DNA from: Burkholderia pyrrocinia
Lineage (GTDB): Bacteria; Pseudomonadota; Gammaproteobacteria; Burkholderiales; Burkholderiaceae
Direction of reading: 5' to 3'
DNA length: 64,000 nt
Assembly: GCF_018417535.1 (NCBI RefSeq)
Contig: NZ_CP070977.1
Coordinates: 3,534,001 to 3,598,000, forward strand
The first letter of the stretch is position 1, and every line of letters starts with the position of its first letter. Position numbers and translations under genes: made by a program. Under the pieces are notes generated by a model. The model was not told the origin of the DNA. It did not search any database and saw only the letters and a list, made by a program, of their open reading frames with translations. Below, piece by piece: positions 52,149 to 59,845 of the stretch.

Positions 52149-52437
52149 TCATCCGATCATTGATTCCATCATTAATAATCCCGGAAACGATTTCATAATA
52201 AATCTGGAAAAACGATTACATAAGTGACCGCTTCATCTTCAATGCGCACCTGTTTCCTAATAACCGGAATAATGCGCAGGTAAATGTTGCGAAAAGTCAT
52301 GGTACGTTATGCTGTAAAAAGGTAAAAATCGTTCCAGAGCAGGGCGTTGCGACATATCCTCTGCGATGTCAACGTGTCACGGGCTCCAGCGGCCGTTCGG
52401 ATGAGGGGTAAGGGTTTATACCTATCATTAATGCCAT

Positions 52438-52452
52438 TTAATTGACAATTAA
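52438..52452. promoter_or_regulatory. Palindrome TTAATTG-A-CAATTAA near the phasin promoter
   Basis: A perfect 15-bp palindrome overlapping TTGACA (52442-52447), about 132 bp before the phasin ATG. The spacing to TAGAAT (52459) is too short for a standard promoter, so the TTGACA may be part of an operator. Confidence 0.35.
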
Positions 52453-52583
52453 TCGATCTAGAATGGCCTCCTTCAACTGCTCGTGCTTAAATAAGTGACG
52501 GGTTGTCAATAAGGGACCGGCTGTCGATCCGGCTTCCATTTTTCTTTAAGTCGTCTCTCGCATTGCTAACAGGAGCGTGCCCG

Positions 52584-53168
52584 ATGTCCGTATTTGCCCC
52601 CGAAAAACTCGCCGCCGATTATCAATCCGGTATCGCCGCGTGGTTTGCGATCGCCCGTCCGGCGATCCAAGGTTTCGAGGCTGTCGTCGAACTCAACCTG
52701 CAGGCGGCCCGGACGGCGCTCGAGGAATACGAAGACAAGCTGAAGAACGCCTTCAACAGCAGCAATCCGGCCGCGGGTTTCGCGCAGCAGGTGGCCGCCC
52801 CGCAGGAAGCGGCCGGCAAGGTCGTGTCGTACGGCCGCCATCTGTTCGACATCGCGGTGTCGACGCAATCCGAATGGGCGAAGGTCGCGCAGACCCAATA
52901 CGAACAGAACGACAAGCGCCTGAAGGACGTGCTCGGCGAACTGTCGAAGCACGCGCCGGCCGGTTCGGCACCGGTGGTGGCTGCGCTGAATTCGGCGCTG
53001 TCCGCGGCGACGGCCGCGGCCGACTCCGTGCGTGCAGCGACGGGGCAGGCGATCGAAGCCGCCCAGAGCGGCTTCGATGCGGTCAGCGAAACGGCCACGC
53101 GTGGCGGCAAGCAGACGGCCGTCGCCGCACGCAAGGACGCCGCGGCTGCGCGCGAATCGGCTGCGTAA
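52584..53168 (+). CDS. phaP: Phasin family protein
   Basis: A 194-residue amphipathic helical protein coating polyhydroxybutyrate granules. It has the phasin core (ADYQSGIAAWFAIARPAIQGFEAVVELNLQAARTALEE in outline, residues 10-50), a Gln/Ala-rich middle and an Ala-rich tail (AAARKDAAAARESAA). The ATG has AGGAG at good spacing. It is upstream of thiolase and reductase genes of the same pathway, 309 bp away. Several phasin paralogues are usual in this genus. Confidence 0.9.
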   Translation: MSVFAPEKLAADYQSGIAAWFAIARPAIQGFEAVVELNLQAARTALEEYEDKLKNAFNSSNPAAGFAQQVAAPQEAAGKVVSYGRHLFDIAVSTQSEWAKVAQTQYEQNDKRLKDVLGELSKHAPAGSAPVVAALNSALSAATAAADSVRAATGQAIEAAQSGFDAVSETATRGGKQTAVAARKDAAAARESAA

Positions 53169-53477
53169 CGACGTGACCGCGGACGCGACCGCGGAGTGAC
53201 CGCGTGTCGCGCGCAGGCGCGACACGATTGATCGGCGCCGGATGGCGCCGTGCACCCCGCGTGTGCCGCGCGGTGCACGGCGTACCTCGGGTTTGCCGCA
53301 ACGCGCGGGTGCATGTGCGGGCCGTGCCGGTGTGCCGCCGGTGCGACCGGACGCTGCTCGTGGCGCGTCGGCGTGCGACCGTTGTCGCGCCGGATGGCCC
53401 GACGTGCGCCATGGCCAGTTGCAGCCGGCGCGTGCCGGCGTCAGAACGACGAACTGATTTCGATGCAGGAACTGAAC
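53169..53477. other. Intergenic region between phasin and phaA (309 bp)
   Basis: A stem GTGTCGCG/CGCGACAC with a 6-nt loop (53204-53225) ends 57 bp after the phasin and may terminate it, though no T-run follows. The rest is very GC-rich; open frames in it (for example 53253-53457) look non-coding. The phaA promoter is not recognisable. Confidence 0.5.
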
Positions 53478-54659
53478 ATGACGGACGTAGTGATCGTATC
53501 GGCCGCGCGGACCGCGGTCGGCAAATTCGGCGGCTCGCTTGCGAAGATTGCGGCGCCCGAGCTGGGCGCGACGGTGATCCGCGCGGTGCTGGAGCGCGCC
53601 GGCGTGAAGCCGGAGCAGGTGAGCGAAGTGATCATGGGCCAGGTGCTGACGGCCGGCTCGGGGCAGAACCCGGCGCGGCAGTCGCTGATCAAGGCCGGGC
53701 TGCCGGCGGCAGTGCCGGGGATGACGATCAACAAGGTGTGCGGCTCGGGCCTGAAGGCCGTGATGCTGGCGGCGAATGCGATCGTCGCGGGCGACGCGGA
53801 GATCGTGATCGCGGGCGGCCAGGAGAACATGAGCGCGTCGCCGCACGTGCTGCCGGGCTCGCGCGACGGGTTCCGGATGGGCGACGCGAAGCTGGTCGAC
53901 ACGATGATCGTCGACGGCCTGTGGGACGTGTACAACCAGTACCACATGGGCATCACGGCGGAGAACGTCGCGAAGGAATACGGGATCACGCGCGAAGAGC
54001 AGGACGCGTTCGCGGCGCTGTCGCAGAACAAGGCGGAAGCCGCGCAGAAGGCCGGGCGCTTCAACGACGAGATCGTGCCGGTGTCGATTCCGCAACGCAA
54101 GGGCGAGCCGCTGCAGTTCGCGACCGATGAATTCGTGCGTCACGGCGTGACGGCGGAATCGCTGGCGGGGCTGAAGCCGGCGTTCTCGAAGGACGGTTCG
54201 GTGACGGCGGCGAACGCATCGGGTCTGAACGACGGCGCGGCGGCGGTGCTGGTGATGTCGGCGCAGAAGGCGGCGGCACTCGGCCTGACGCCGCTTGCGC
54301 GGATCAAGGCGTATGCGAACGCGGGCGTGGATCCGAGCGTGATGGGCATGGGCCCGGTGCCGGCCTCGCGCCGGTGCCTGGAGCGCGCGGGCTGGACGCC
54401 GGGCGACCTGGACCTGATGGAGATCAACGAAGCGTTCGCGGCGCAGGCGCTGGCGGTGCACAAGCAGATGGGCTGGGACACGTCGAAGGTGAACGTGAAC
54501 GGCGGGGCGATCGCGATCGGTCACCCGATCGGCGCATCGGGCTGCCGGATCCTGGTGACGCTGCTGCACGAGATGGCCAAGCGCGATGCGAAGCGCGGGC
54601 TGGCGTCGCTGTGCATCGGCGGCGGGATGGGTGTCGCGCTCGCGGTCGAGCGCGTCTGA
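53478..54659 (+). CDS. phaA: Acetyl-CoA acetyltransferase (beta-ketothiolase)
   Basis: A 393-residue thiolase condensing two acetyl-CoA to acetoacetyl-CoA. Catalytic Cys is in [11 protein letters not shown] (about Cys89), His in [14 protein letters not shown], and the second Cys in [13 protein letters not shown] near the C-terminus. The start [15 protein letters not shown] has AGGAACTGAAC upstream; an ATG five codons earlier is less likely. It is followed by a matching reductase, so PHB synthesis is the likely role, though thiolases of ketone or acid metabolism look the same. Confidence 0.94.
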   Translation: MTDVVIVSAARTAVGKFGGSLAKIAAPELGATVIRAVLERAGVKPEQVSEVIMGQVLTAGSGQNPARQSLIKAGLPAAVPGMTINKVCGSGLKAVMLAANAIVAGDAEIVIAGGQENMSASPHVLPGSRDGFRMGDAKLVDTMIVDGLWDVYNQYHMGITAENVAKEYGITREEQDAFAALSQNKAEAAQKAGRFNDEIVPVSIPQRKGEPLQFATDEFVRHGVTAESLAGLKPAFSKDGSVTAANASGLNDGAAAVLVMSAQKAAALGLTPLARIKAYANAGVDPSVMGMGPVPASRRCLERAGWTPGDLDLMEINEAFAAQALAVHKQMGWDTSKVNVNGGAIAIGHPIGASGCRILVTLLHEMAKRDAKRGLASLCIGGGMGVALAVERV

Positions 54660-54678
54660 GCAGGGTCTGACGACATTA

Positions 54679-54712
54679 CGCGGATGCGGCGCCGGCAAGC
54701 GCAGCATCCGCG
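54679..54712. repeat. Hairpin between phaA and phaB
   Basis: CGCGGATGC and GCATCCGCG (54679-54687, 54704-54712) form a 9-bp perfect stem around a 16-nt loop. There is no T-run, so it may be an mRNA-processing or attenuation structure rather than a terminator. Confidence 0.5.
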
Positions 54713-54876
54713 CGAAGCGGCTTTCGCGCACGACAAGCAGCCAACAACAAGCGCGAAGTTCCGGTGCGTGCCGCACCCGCGACGCGGGCGGCCGCGCATC
54801 GAAGCGGTGGGGCGGCAGCATGTGCGATGCCGTCGCCCCGCATTCATCGATTACTTTTTTGTCGGTAATTTATAGG

Positions 54877-55620
54877 ATGACTAAGCGAATTGCAGTTGTG
54901 ACAGGTGGAATGGGCGGCCTCGGCGAAGCGGTCAGCATCAGGTTGAACGACGCGGGCCACCGGGTAGTCGTCACGTATTCGCCGAACAACACCGGCGCGG
55001 ACCGCTGGCTGTCCGAGATGCACGCGGCCGGTCGCGAGTTCCATGCGTACCCGGTGGACGTGGCCGATCACGATTCGTGCCAGCAATGCATCGAGAAGAT
55101 CGTGCGGGACGTCGGCCCGGTCGACATTCTCGTGAACAACGCGGGCATCACGCGCGACATGACGCTGCGCAAGCTCGACAAGGTGAACTGGGATGCCGTG
55201 ATCCGCACGAACCTCGATTCCGTGTTCAACATGACGAAGCCCGTCTGCGAAGGCATGGTCGAGCGCGGCTGGGGGCGCATCGTCAACATCTCGTCGGTGA
55301 ACGGCTCGAAGGGTTCGGTGGGCCAGACCAACTACGCGGCCGCGAAGGCCGGCATGCACGGGTTCACGAAATCGCTCGCGCTGGAAATCGCGCGCAAGGG
55401 CGTGACGGTGAACACGGTGTCGCCGGGCTACCTCGCGACGAAGATGGTCACGGCGATCCCGCAGGAGATCCTCGACACGAAGATCCTCCCGCAAATTCCG
55501 GTGGGGCGGCTCGGCAAGCCCGAGGAAGTCGCGGCACTGGTCGCTTACCTGTGCTCGGAGGAGGCCGGCTTCGTGACGGGCTCCAACATCGCGATCAACG
55601 GCGGCCAGCACATGCACTGA
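54877..55620 (+). CDS. phaB: Acetoacetyl-CoA reductase
   Basis: A 247-residue short-chain dehydrogenase making (R)-3-hydroxybutyryl-CoA with NADPH. It has the dinucleotide motif VTGGMGGLGEAV, NNAGITRD, the catalytic Ser-Tyr-Lys (NISSVNGSKGSVGQTNYAAAKAG) and VSPGYLATKMV, with the usual length. The ATG lacks a good ribosome site (upstream TATAGG) and lies after an AT-rich stretch containing TTACTTTTTT. No synthase phaC gene is present between phaA and phaB or next to them. Confidence 0.94.
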   Translation: MTKRIAVVTGGMGGLGEAVSIRLNDAGHRVVVTYSPNNTGADRWLSEMHAAGREFHAYPVDVADHDSCQQCIEKIVRDVGPVDILVNNAGITRDMTLRKLDKVNWDAVIRTNLDSVFNMTKPVCEGMVERGWGRIVNISSVNGSKGSVGQTNYAAAKAGMHGFTKSLALEIARKGVTVNTVSPGYLATKMVTAIPQEILDTKILPQIPVGRLGKPEEVAALVAYLCSEEAGFVTGSNIAINGGQHMH

Positions 55621-55729
55621 CGCGCGGCGGCCCGGACCGCGTTCGCGCGCGTGCCGGGCCGCGTTCCGCTGTATCCAGTGCCGGAGCGGCGGCAGGTGCG
55701 CCGCTTTGGCCTCGCATTCCGGAGAAGGC

Positions 55730-55936
55730 ATGGGTGACACCTGGATGGGACTCGCGATCGGCGGCTCGGCACTGGCCGTCGCGCTGACGATGGCGATCTC
55801 GCTCTACTGGCTCGAGCGGCGCCGCGCGCGGCTGCTGCGGAACTTCGATCATCGCGATTGCTGGCTCGTCGCGTACGGCAAGCGCTTCGCGCGCAGGCCG
55901 GCGAAGCCGGCACGCCGCATGCGCGGCGCGCGTTGA
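55730..55936 (+). CDS. Small single-pass membrane protein, unknown function
   Basis: A 68-residue protein: one hydrophobic helix (MGLAIGGSALAVALTMAISLYWL) then a strongly basic cytoplasmic tail (ERRRARLLRNFDHRD, ending ARRMRGAR). GGAGAAGG precedes the ATG. It follows phaB by 109 bp on the same strand. No family is recognised. Codon use and the ribosome site suggest it is real. Confidence 0.6.
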   Translation: MGDTWMGLAIGGSALAVALTMAISLYWLERRRARLLRNFDHRDCWLVAYGKRFARRPAKPARRMRGAR

Positions 55937-55941
55937 CACCG

Positions 55942-55967
55942 GCGACGTCGTACTAACGCGACGTCGC
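55942..55967 (+). terminator. Hairpin after the small membrane protein
   Basis: GCGACGTCG and CGACGTCGC with an 8-nt loop (TACTAACG) directly follow the stop of the 68-residue gene. No T-run is present, so the role as a terminator is uncertain. Confidence 0.4.
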
Positions 55968-55983
55968 GAATGACGGACGGTCA

Positions 55984-56021
55984 TGCATCGCGCGCATGCA
56001 GTCGGTGATGCGCGCGATGCA
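55984..56021. repeat. 14-bp perfect hairpin between convergent genes
   Basis: TGCATCGCGCGCAT and its exact complement enclose a 10-nt loop, immediately before the stop of the minus-strand small gene. Position between convergent genes suggests a two-way transcription barrier, although neither side has a T-run. Confidence 0.6.
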
Positions 56022-56026
56022 CGTGA

Positions 56027-56326
56027 TCAATTGCTCTTTTCGCTCTTTCCACCCGACTCGCCCGAGTCGTTCTTGTGGAAGATCCGCTTCGTCGTTCGCT
56101 TGGTGGCATCCCAGCCTTCGCGCGACGCGTGTGCGACCCCGTGCCCGACGGTCTTCGCGGCGCTCGCGGTCGCGTGGCCGAAGCTGCGTGCCGCCTCACC
56201 GGTCTTGTGCGCGGCTTCCTTCGAATCGCGCTTGATGTCCTGCTTCACTTCCGACATGTCCGCGTGCGCGATCGGGCTGATCAGCGCCAGAACGAGCGCG
56301 GTGCCAATGAACTGACGAACTTTCAC
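56027..56326 (-). CDS. Small secreted Lys/Ala-rich protein, unknown function
   Basis: A 99-residue protein with a signal peptide (VRQFIGTALVLALISPIAHA, start codon GTG) and a mature part of short amphipathic helices rich in Lys, Ala, His and Ser (EVKQDIKRDSKEAAHKTGEA, ATASAAKTVGHGVAHAS, ending GESGGKSEKSN). The helical repeats recall LEA-like or stress proteins, but no family is assigned. It lies 26 bp downstream of the dehydratase gene of the operon to its right, so it may share that transcript. Confidence 0.6.
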   Translation of the reverse strand: MKVRQFIGTALVLALISPIAHADMSEVKQDIKRDSKEAAHKTGEAARSFGHATASAAKTVGHGVAHASREGWDATKRTTKRIFHKNDSGESGGKSEKSN

Positions 56327-56352
56327 GACCTGGTTTCCTTGAGTAAGCCTCT

Positions 56353-56856
56353 TCAGCGAGGATTCGAATTGCCGGCGGGCGGCGGGTCGAACGTGCCGCC
56401 TGCCGATGCGTCGAGCATCACCGCGGCGCGGCCGGACAGCAGCACGCGATCGCCGCAGCGCAACGCGAAGCCGTACAGCACCGAGCGGCCGTCGCCGCTC
56501 ACACGCTCCGCGTCGACGGTGAGCGGTTCGTCGAACGTGTCGAGCCGGTCGACGAACGCGTCGACATTGCGCACGCTCGCCAGATAGCCGACGCGTGGAC
56601 GTTCTTCGTGCGCACCGAGCAATGCGCCGTGCACGGCCATCGCCTGCGCCGCGTATTCGATGCCGCAGACCGACGCGAGCCGGCCGTGCGAGCGCAGCGG
56701 GTTGTGCGGATCGCGGTGGCTCGTCGCGGTGCAACGGATGCGTTCGGCGTCCCACGCATCGACCGTATCGAGCACGCACATCGTGCCGCCGTGCGGAATG
56801 TGCGCGGCGATCCACGCGTGGTCGAGCGGCGGCGTCAACGGGGGCGTCGCGGTCAT
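56353..56856 (-). CDS. Hotdog-fold 3-hydroxyacyl-ACP dehydratase-like protein
   Basis: A 167-residue protein with the FabZ/FabA-like outline: PHGGTMCVLDTVDAWDAERI at the N-terminus and CGIEYAAQAMAVHGALLG as the central helix, where the usual catalytic His is not obvious; the nearby Glu-Tyr is kept. In aryl polyene clusters such a protein dehydrates the growing chain. It is the last recognisable gene of the operon; its ATGA start overlaps the stop of the ketosynthase-like gene by 4 bp. Catalytic competence is uncertain. Confidence 0.7.
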   Translation of the reverse strand: MTATPPLTPPLDHAWIAAHIPHGGTMCVLDTVDAWDAERIRCTATSHRDPHNPLRSHGRLASVCGIEYAAQAMAVHGALLGAHEERPRVGYLASVRNVDAFVDRLDTFDEPLTVDAERVSGDGRSVLYGFALRCGDRVLLSGRAAVMLDASAGGTFDPPPAGNSNPR

Positions 56857-57671
56857 TTCGTACGCTCCGCGAAGGCATCCGGCATCGCGACGTCGACCTG
56901 CACGCGCGTATCGGCCAGATAGTCGAGCACGACGCGCGTCGAGCGCCGCGCGGCGAGCGCGTCGAGCAGCGGCAGCACGCGCGCGGCCGGAGTGCCGGTG
57001 CGCAGTGCGTCGAGCTCGGCATTCGCGAGCGTCGTGGCGGGCGCGTCGGTGAGCTGCACGTCGATGCGGGCGAGCGCACGTTCGCTTGCTTCCGGCGCGA
57101 GCACGAGCGCGACGCCGAACGCGTCGCCGATCGGCCGCACCGTGCGCAGCGGTTCCGGATAGTCGGTGTCGTATGCGATCAGCAGGCTCGGCACGCGATC
57201 GACCGCGACCTGGCACAGGCTCTCGAGCAGGCCCGCGGCAAAGCTGCCGTCGTGCGCGCACAGCACGTTCGACGTCGCCATCGCGCGGGTCGCGATGCTC
57301 CAGTAACCGGCCGGCGCGTTGTGTACCGAGTTGTGGAAACGCGTCGGCGATAGCTGCCGATCGTCGCCGGCGAGCGTTTCGCAGATCGCGTGGCAGTTCT
57401 GGCCGTCGCCGCCGGACGCGCTGAACACGGTCGCGAGCGTGGCCGCATCGCGTCCGCTCGCGGCGACCGCTTCGTGGCCGACCGCGAGCGCGACGCGCAC
57501 GACGGGGCCCGTGCGGCGCCGTTCGGCCGACGGCAGGCCGGCCGGCGGCGGCAGCATGGTGCGTGCGCTCGCATAGGCCGCGCGGCCCGCGAGCACGTCG
57601 GCTGCATGCGGCCAGTCGTTCAATCCCGGCCCGACGAGGCCGATGCTTTCGATGAAGGCGGTGAGTGTCAT
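56853..57671 (-). CDS. Ketosynthase-like chain-length-factor-type protein
   Basis: A 272-residue protein related to the N-terminal half of ketosynthases, with SPTRFHNSVHNAPAGYWSI and LCAHDGSFAAGLLESL. The position of the nucleophilic Cys is Ala here (CAHDG in place of ACSSG), so it should not condense substrates itself. Short partners of this type pair with an active ketosynthase as chain-length factors in aryl polyene systems (ApeC-like). It starts 8 bp after the stop of the active ketosynthase gene. Confidence 0.72.
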   Translation of the reverse strand: MTLTAFIESIGLVGPGLNDWPHAADVLAGRAAYASARTMLPPPAGLPSAERRRTGPVVRVALAVGHEAVAASGRDAATLATVFSASGGDGQNCHAICETLAGDDRQLSPTRFHNSVHNAPAGYWSIATRAMATSNVLCAHDGSFAAGLLESLCQVAVDRVPSLLIAYDTDYPEPLRTVRPIGDAFGVALVLAPEASERALARIDVQLTDAPATTLANAELDALRTGTPAARVLPLLDALAARRSTRVVLDYLADTRVQVDVAMPDAFAERTK

Positions 57672-57679
57672 GGCGGGCC

Positions 57680-58891
57680 TCAACGGCGTGCGTGATCGGC
57701 GCGGCCGAGGATCAGGCTGCAATTCGTGCCGCCGAAGCCGAACGAATTGGAGAGCACGGCGCGCACACGCGTATCGCGGCTCGCGAGCACGTAGTCGGCG
57801 GCGAGCGCCGGGTCGGGGTCCGTCGTGTTGACGCCGGCCGGCACGAACTGCTCGCGCAGCGCGAGCGCGGCGACGACCGCCTCGAGCGCGCCGGCCGCGC
57901 CGAGCGTGTGGCCGGTCGCGCCCTTCGTCGAGCTGCACGGTGTGCTGGCGAACAGCGCGCCGACCGCACGGCTTTCGGCCGCGTCGTTGCTCGGCGTCGC
58001 GGTGCCGTGCAGGTTCACGTAGTCGATGTCGGTCGCGTCGAGGCCGGCGGACGCGAGCGCCTGCTCGATCGCGACGCGCGCACCGAGCCCGTCCGGATGC
58101 GGCGACGACATGTGGTGCGCATCGCTCGATTCGCCGATGCCGAGCAGCAGGATCGCGTTGCCGTCGAGCGCGGCGGGCGGTTCGGGCACGCGTTCGACGA
58201 GCGCGAACGCTGCGGCCTCGCCGATCGAGATGCCGTCGCGCGCAACGTCGAACGGCCGGCACGGACGGCGCGACAGCAGTTCGAGCGAATTGAAGCCGTA
58301 CAGCGTCGTCAGGCACAGCGAATCGACGCCGCCGACGACGGCCGCGTCGATCAACCCGGCCTCGATCATGCGGCGCGCGGAGCCGAACACCTTCGCGCCG
58401 GACGAGCAGGCGGACGAGATCGCCATCGCCGGCCCGCGTAGCGCGAAATATGCGCGCACGAACGCGGCCGGCGAATACGGGTTGTGCGTGTGCGCATAAC
58501 GAAAGTCGGCGGGCAGCGCGCCGCTCGCCGGGTCGCGGCGCTGGTACGCGCGTTCGGTCTCGAGGATGCCGGCCGTGCTCGTGCCGACGAACACGCCGAC
58601 GCGCGCCGCGCCGTAGCGCGCCACCGCCGCCGCGACGCTTGCGTCGAAGCCGTCCTGCGTGAGGGCGAGCTGCGCGAGGCGGTTGTTGCGGCATTCGAAG
58701 TCGGCGAGGTCCGCGCGCACGGGTTGCGCATCGACGTCGCCCACCGCGCCGATCCACGTGTCGAGATCCGCGCGCTCGAAGTCGCACGGCGCGAGCCCGC
58801 CGCGAGCGTCGCGCAGCGCGTCGAGGGTCGCGGCGAGGCCGCGGCCGATGCAGCTGGTGGCGGTGAAGTGCGAGAGCAGGAGAGGTTTCAC
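57680..58891 (-). CDS. Beta-ketoacyl-ACP synthase (KAS II/FabF-like)
   Basis: A 403-residue condensing enzyme with an intact triad: Cys in AISSACSSGAKV (about Cys162), His in NLHGTATPSND and His in KGATGHTLGAAG, plus the C-terminal SNSFGFGGTNCSLIL. It begins with GTG. Together with the partner 8 bp on it should form the heterodimer extending a polyene chain. Its distance from the housekeeping fab genes, and the cluster around it, argue for secondary metabolism. Confidence 0.85.
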   Translation of the reverse strand: MKPLLLSHFTATSCIGRGLAATLDALRDARGGLAPCDFERADLDTWIGAVGDVDAQPVRADLADFECRNNRLAQLALTQDGFDASVAAAVARYGAARVGVFVGTSTAGILETERAYQRRDPASGALPADFRYAHTHNPYSPAAFVRAYFALRGPAMAISSACSSGAKVFGSARRMIEAGLIDAAVVGGVDSLCLTTLYGFNSLELLSRRPCRPFDVARDGISIGEAAAFALVERVPEPPAALDGNAILLLGIGESSDAHHMSSPHPDGLGARVAIEQALASAGLDATDIDYVNLHGTATPSNDAAESRAVGALFASTPCSSTKGATGHTLGAAGALEAVVAALALREQFVPAGVNTTDPDPALAADYVLASRDTRVRAVLSNSFGFGGTNCSLILGRADHARR

Positions 58892-58954
58892 GAGGGTCGC
58901 ATCCGGTGGCCGGAACGGGCGCCGCAGCAGGGCTGGCAGGCGCGCCGTTCGAGG

Positions 58955-59845
58955 TCAGATTCTATCAAACGGGGGAGCCGGCACGCCCGGCTGGCCGGGC
59001 GATTCGGGCGCGAGCGCCGCGCGCAACGTGGTCCAGTGCAGTTGCGCATCGGCGGCCGCGCGCAGCACCGCTTGCAGTACGTCGAGCACGACCGGTTCGC
59101 CGCGCGCGTCACGTGCCGCGTGACCGTCGTGCACGAGCAGGATGTCGCGCGGTGCGAGGCCGTGCAGCAGGCGGCGTGTGACGGTCGCGGCGTCGCGCGC
59201 GCGCGTGTCGAAGCCGCGCCGCGTCCAGCTCGCAAGCTGCAGGCCGAGTTCGCACAGCACCGGTTCGAGAAACGGATTGCGCAGGCCGGCCGGTGCGCGG
59301 AAGAAAAGCGGGTGCGTGCCGGCGATATCGGTCAGCGTCTGCTGCGCGGCCGCGATCTCGCGCCGCAGCGCGGCGGGCCCCGACAGCGAGAACGTATGCC
59401 GGTGCCGCTGGCTGTGGTTCTCGACCGCGTGACCGCGCGCGACGATCGCCTCGATCCACCGCGGATGACGGCGCGCGAGATCGCCGATGCAGAAGAACGT
59501 CGCGCGCGCGTCGTAACGGTCGAGCAGGTCGAGTACGCGCGGCGTGACGTCCGGGTCCGGGCCGTCGTCGATCGTCAGCGCGATCCGGCGGCCGGCGCCG
59601 GCCGGCAGGCGCGTCCAGTTCGGGCCGAGCAGCGTGCTGCGCGGCCACAGGCCGGCTGCCGTCAGCGCGAGATGCGACGCGACCACGCCGCCGACGGCCC
59701 ACGGCCACGCGGCCGGCTGCGCGACGACGGCGGCGGCCGCGCCCGCGTGCAGCGCGGCCGTGCCCGCGATCAGCGGCGTCGGCTTCCAGCGGCGTACGCC
59801 GGACTGGCCGGGCTGGCGCGGCGGAACGGACGACGGCGCGTTCAT
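58955..59845 (-). CDS. Polysaccharide deacetylase-like protein (NodB domain)
   Basis: A 296-residue protein. Two hydrophobic stretches (LIAGTAALHAGAAAAVVAQPAAW and PWAVGGVVASHLALTAAGLW) precede a NodB domain: ALTIDDGPDPDVTPRVL (metal Asp-Asp), HAVENHSQRHRHTF (metal His pair), FFRAPAGLRNP and DILLVHDGH. It is predicted to remove N- or O-acetyl groups at the membrane. Its ATG overlaps the exporter stop by 4 bp. In a polyene operon it may edit the sugar or lipid anchor; this is inference. Confidence 0.8.
   Translation of the reverse strand: MNAPSSVPPRQPGQSGVRRWKPTPLIAGTAALHAGAAAAVVAQPAAWPWAVGGVVASHLALTAAGLWPRSTLLGPNWTRLPAGAGRRIALTIDDGPDPDVTPRVLDLLDRYDARATFFCIGDLARRHPRWIEAIVARGHAVENHSQRHRHTFSLSGPAALRREIAAAQQTLTDIAGTHPLFFRAPAGLRNPFLEPVLCELGLQLASWTRRGFDTRARDAATVTRRLLHGLAPRDILLVHDGHAARDARGEPVVLDVLQAVLRAAADAQLHWTTLRAALAPESPGQPGVPAPPFDRI

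Larger units (their letters stand above)
52077..52583. other. AT-rich regulatory gap before the phasin gene (507 bp)
   Basis: This is much poorer in GC than its surroundings and has no convincing gene. Sites seen: ATTGCG-ACC-CGCAAT (perfect 15-bp palindrome, 52134-52148); AATGCGCA twice, 30 bp apart (52241 and 52271); TTAATTG-A-CAATTAA (perfect palindrome, 52438-52452) overlapping a TTGACA; and TAGAAT at 52459. It probably holds the phasin promoter and regulator sites such as those for PhaR. Confidence 0.55.

Noticed and set aside
53253..53457. Short plus-strand frames between phasin and phaA
   Set aside because: Cys/Arg-rich translations of GC-rich spacer with no ribosome site; no supporting evidence.
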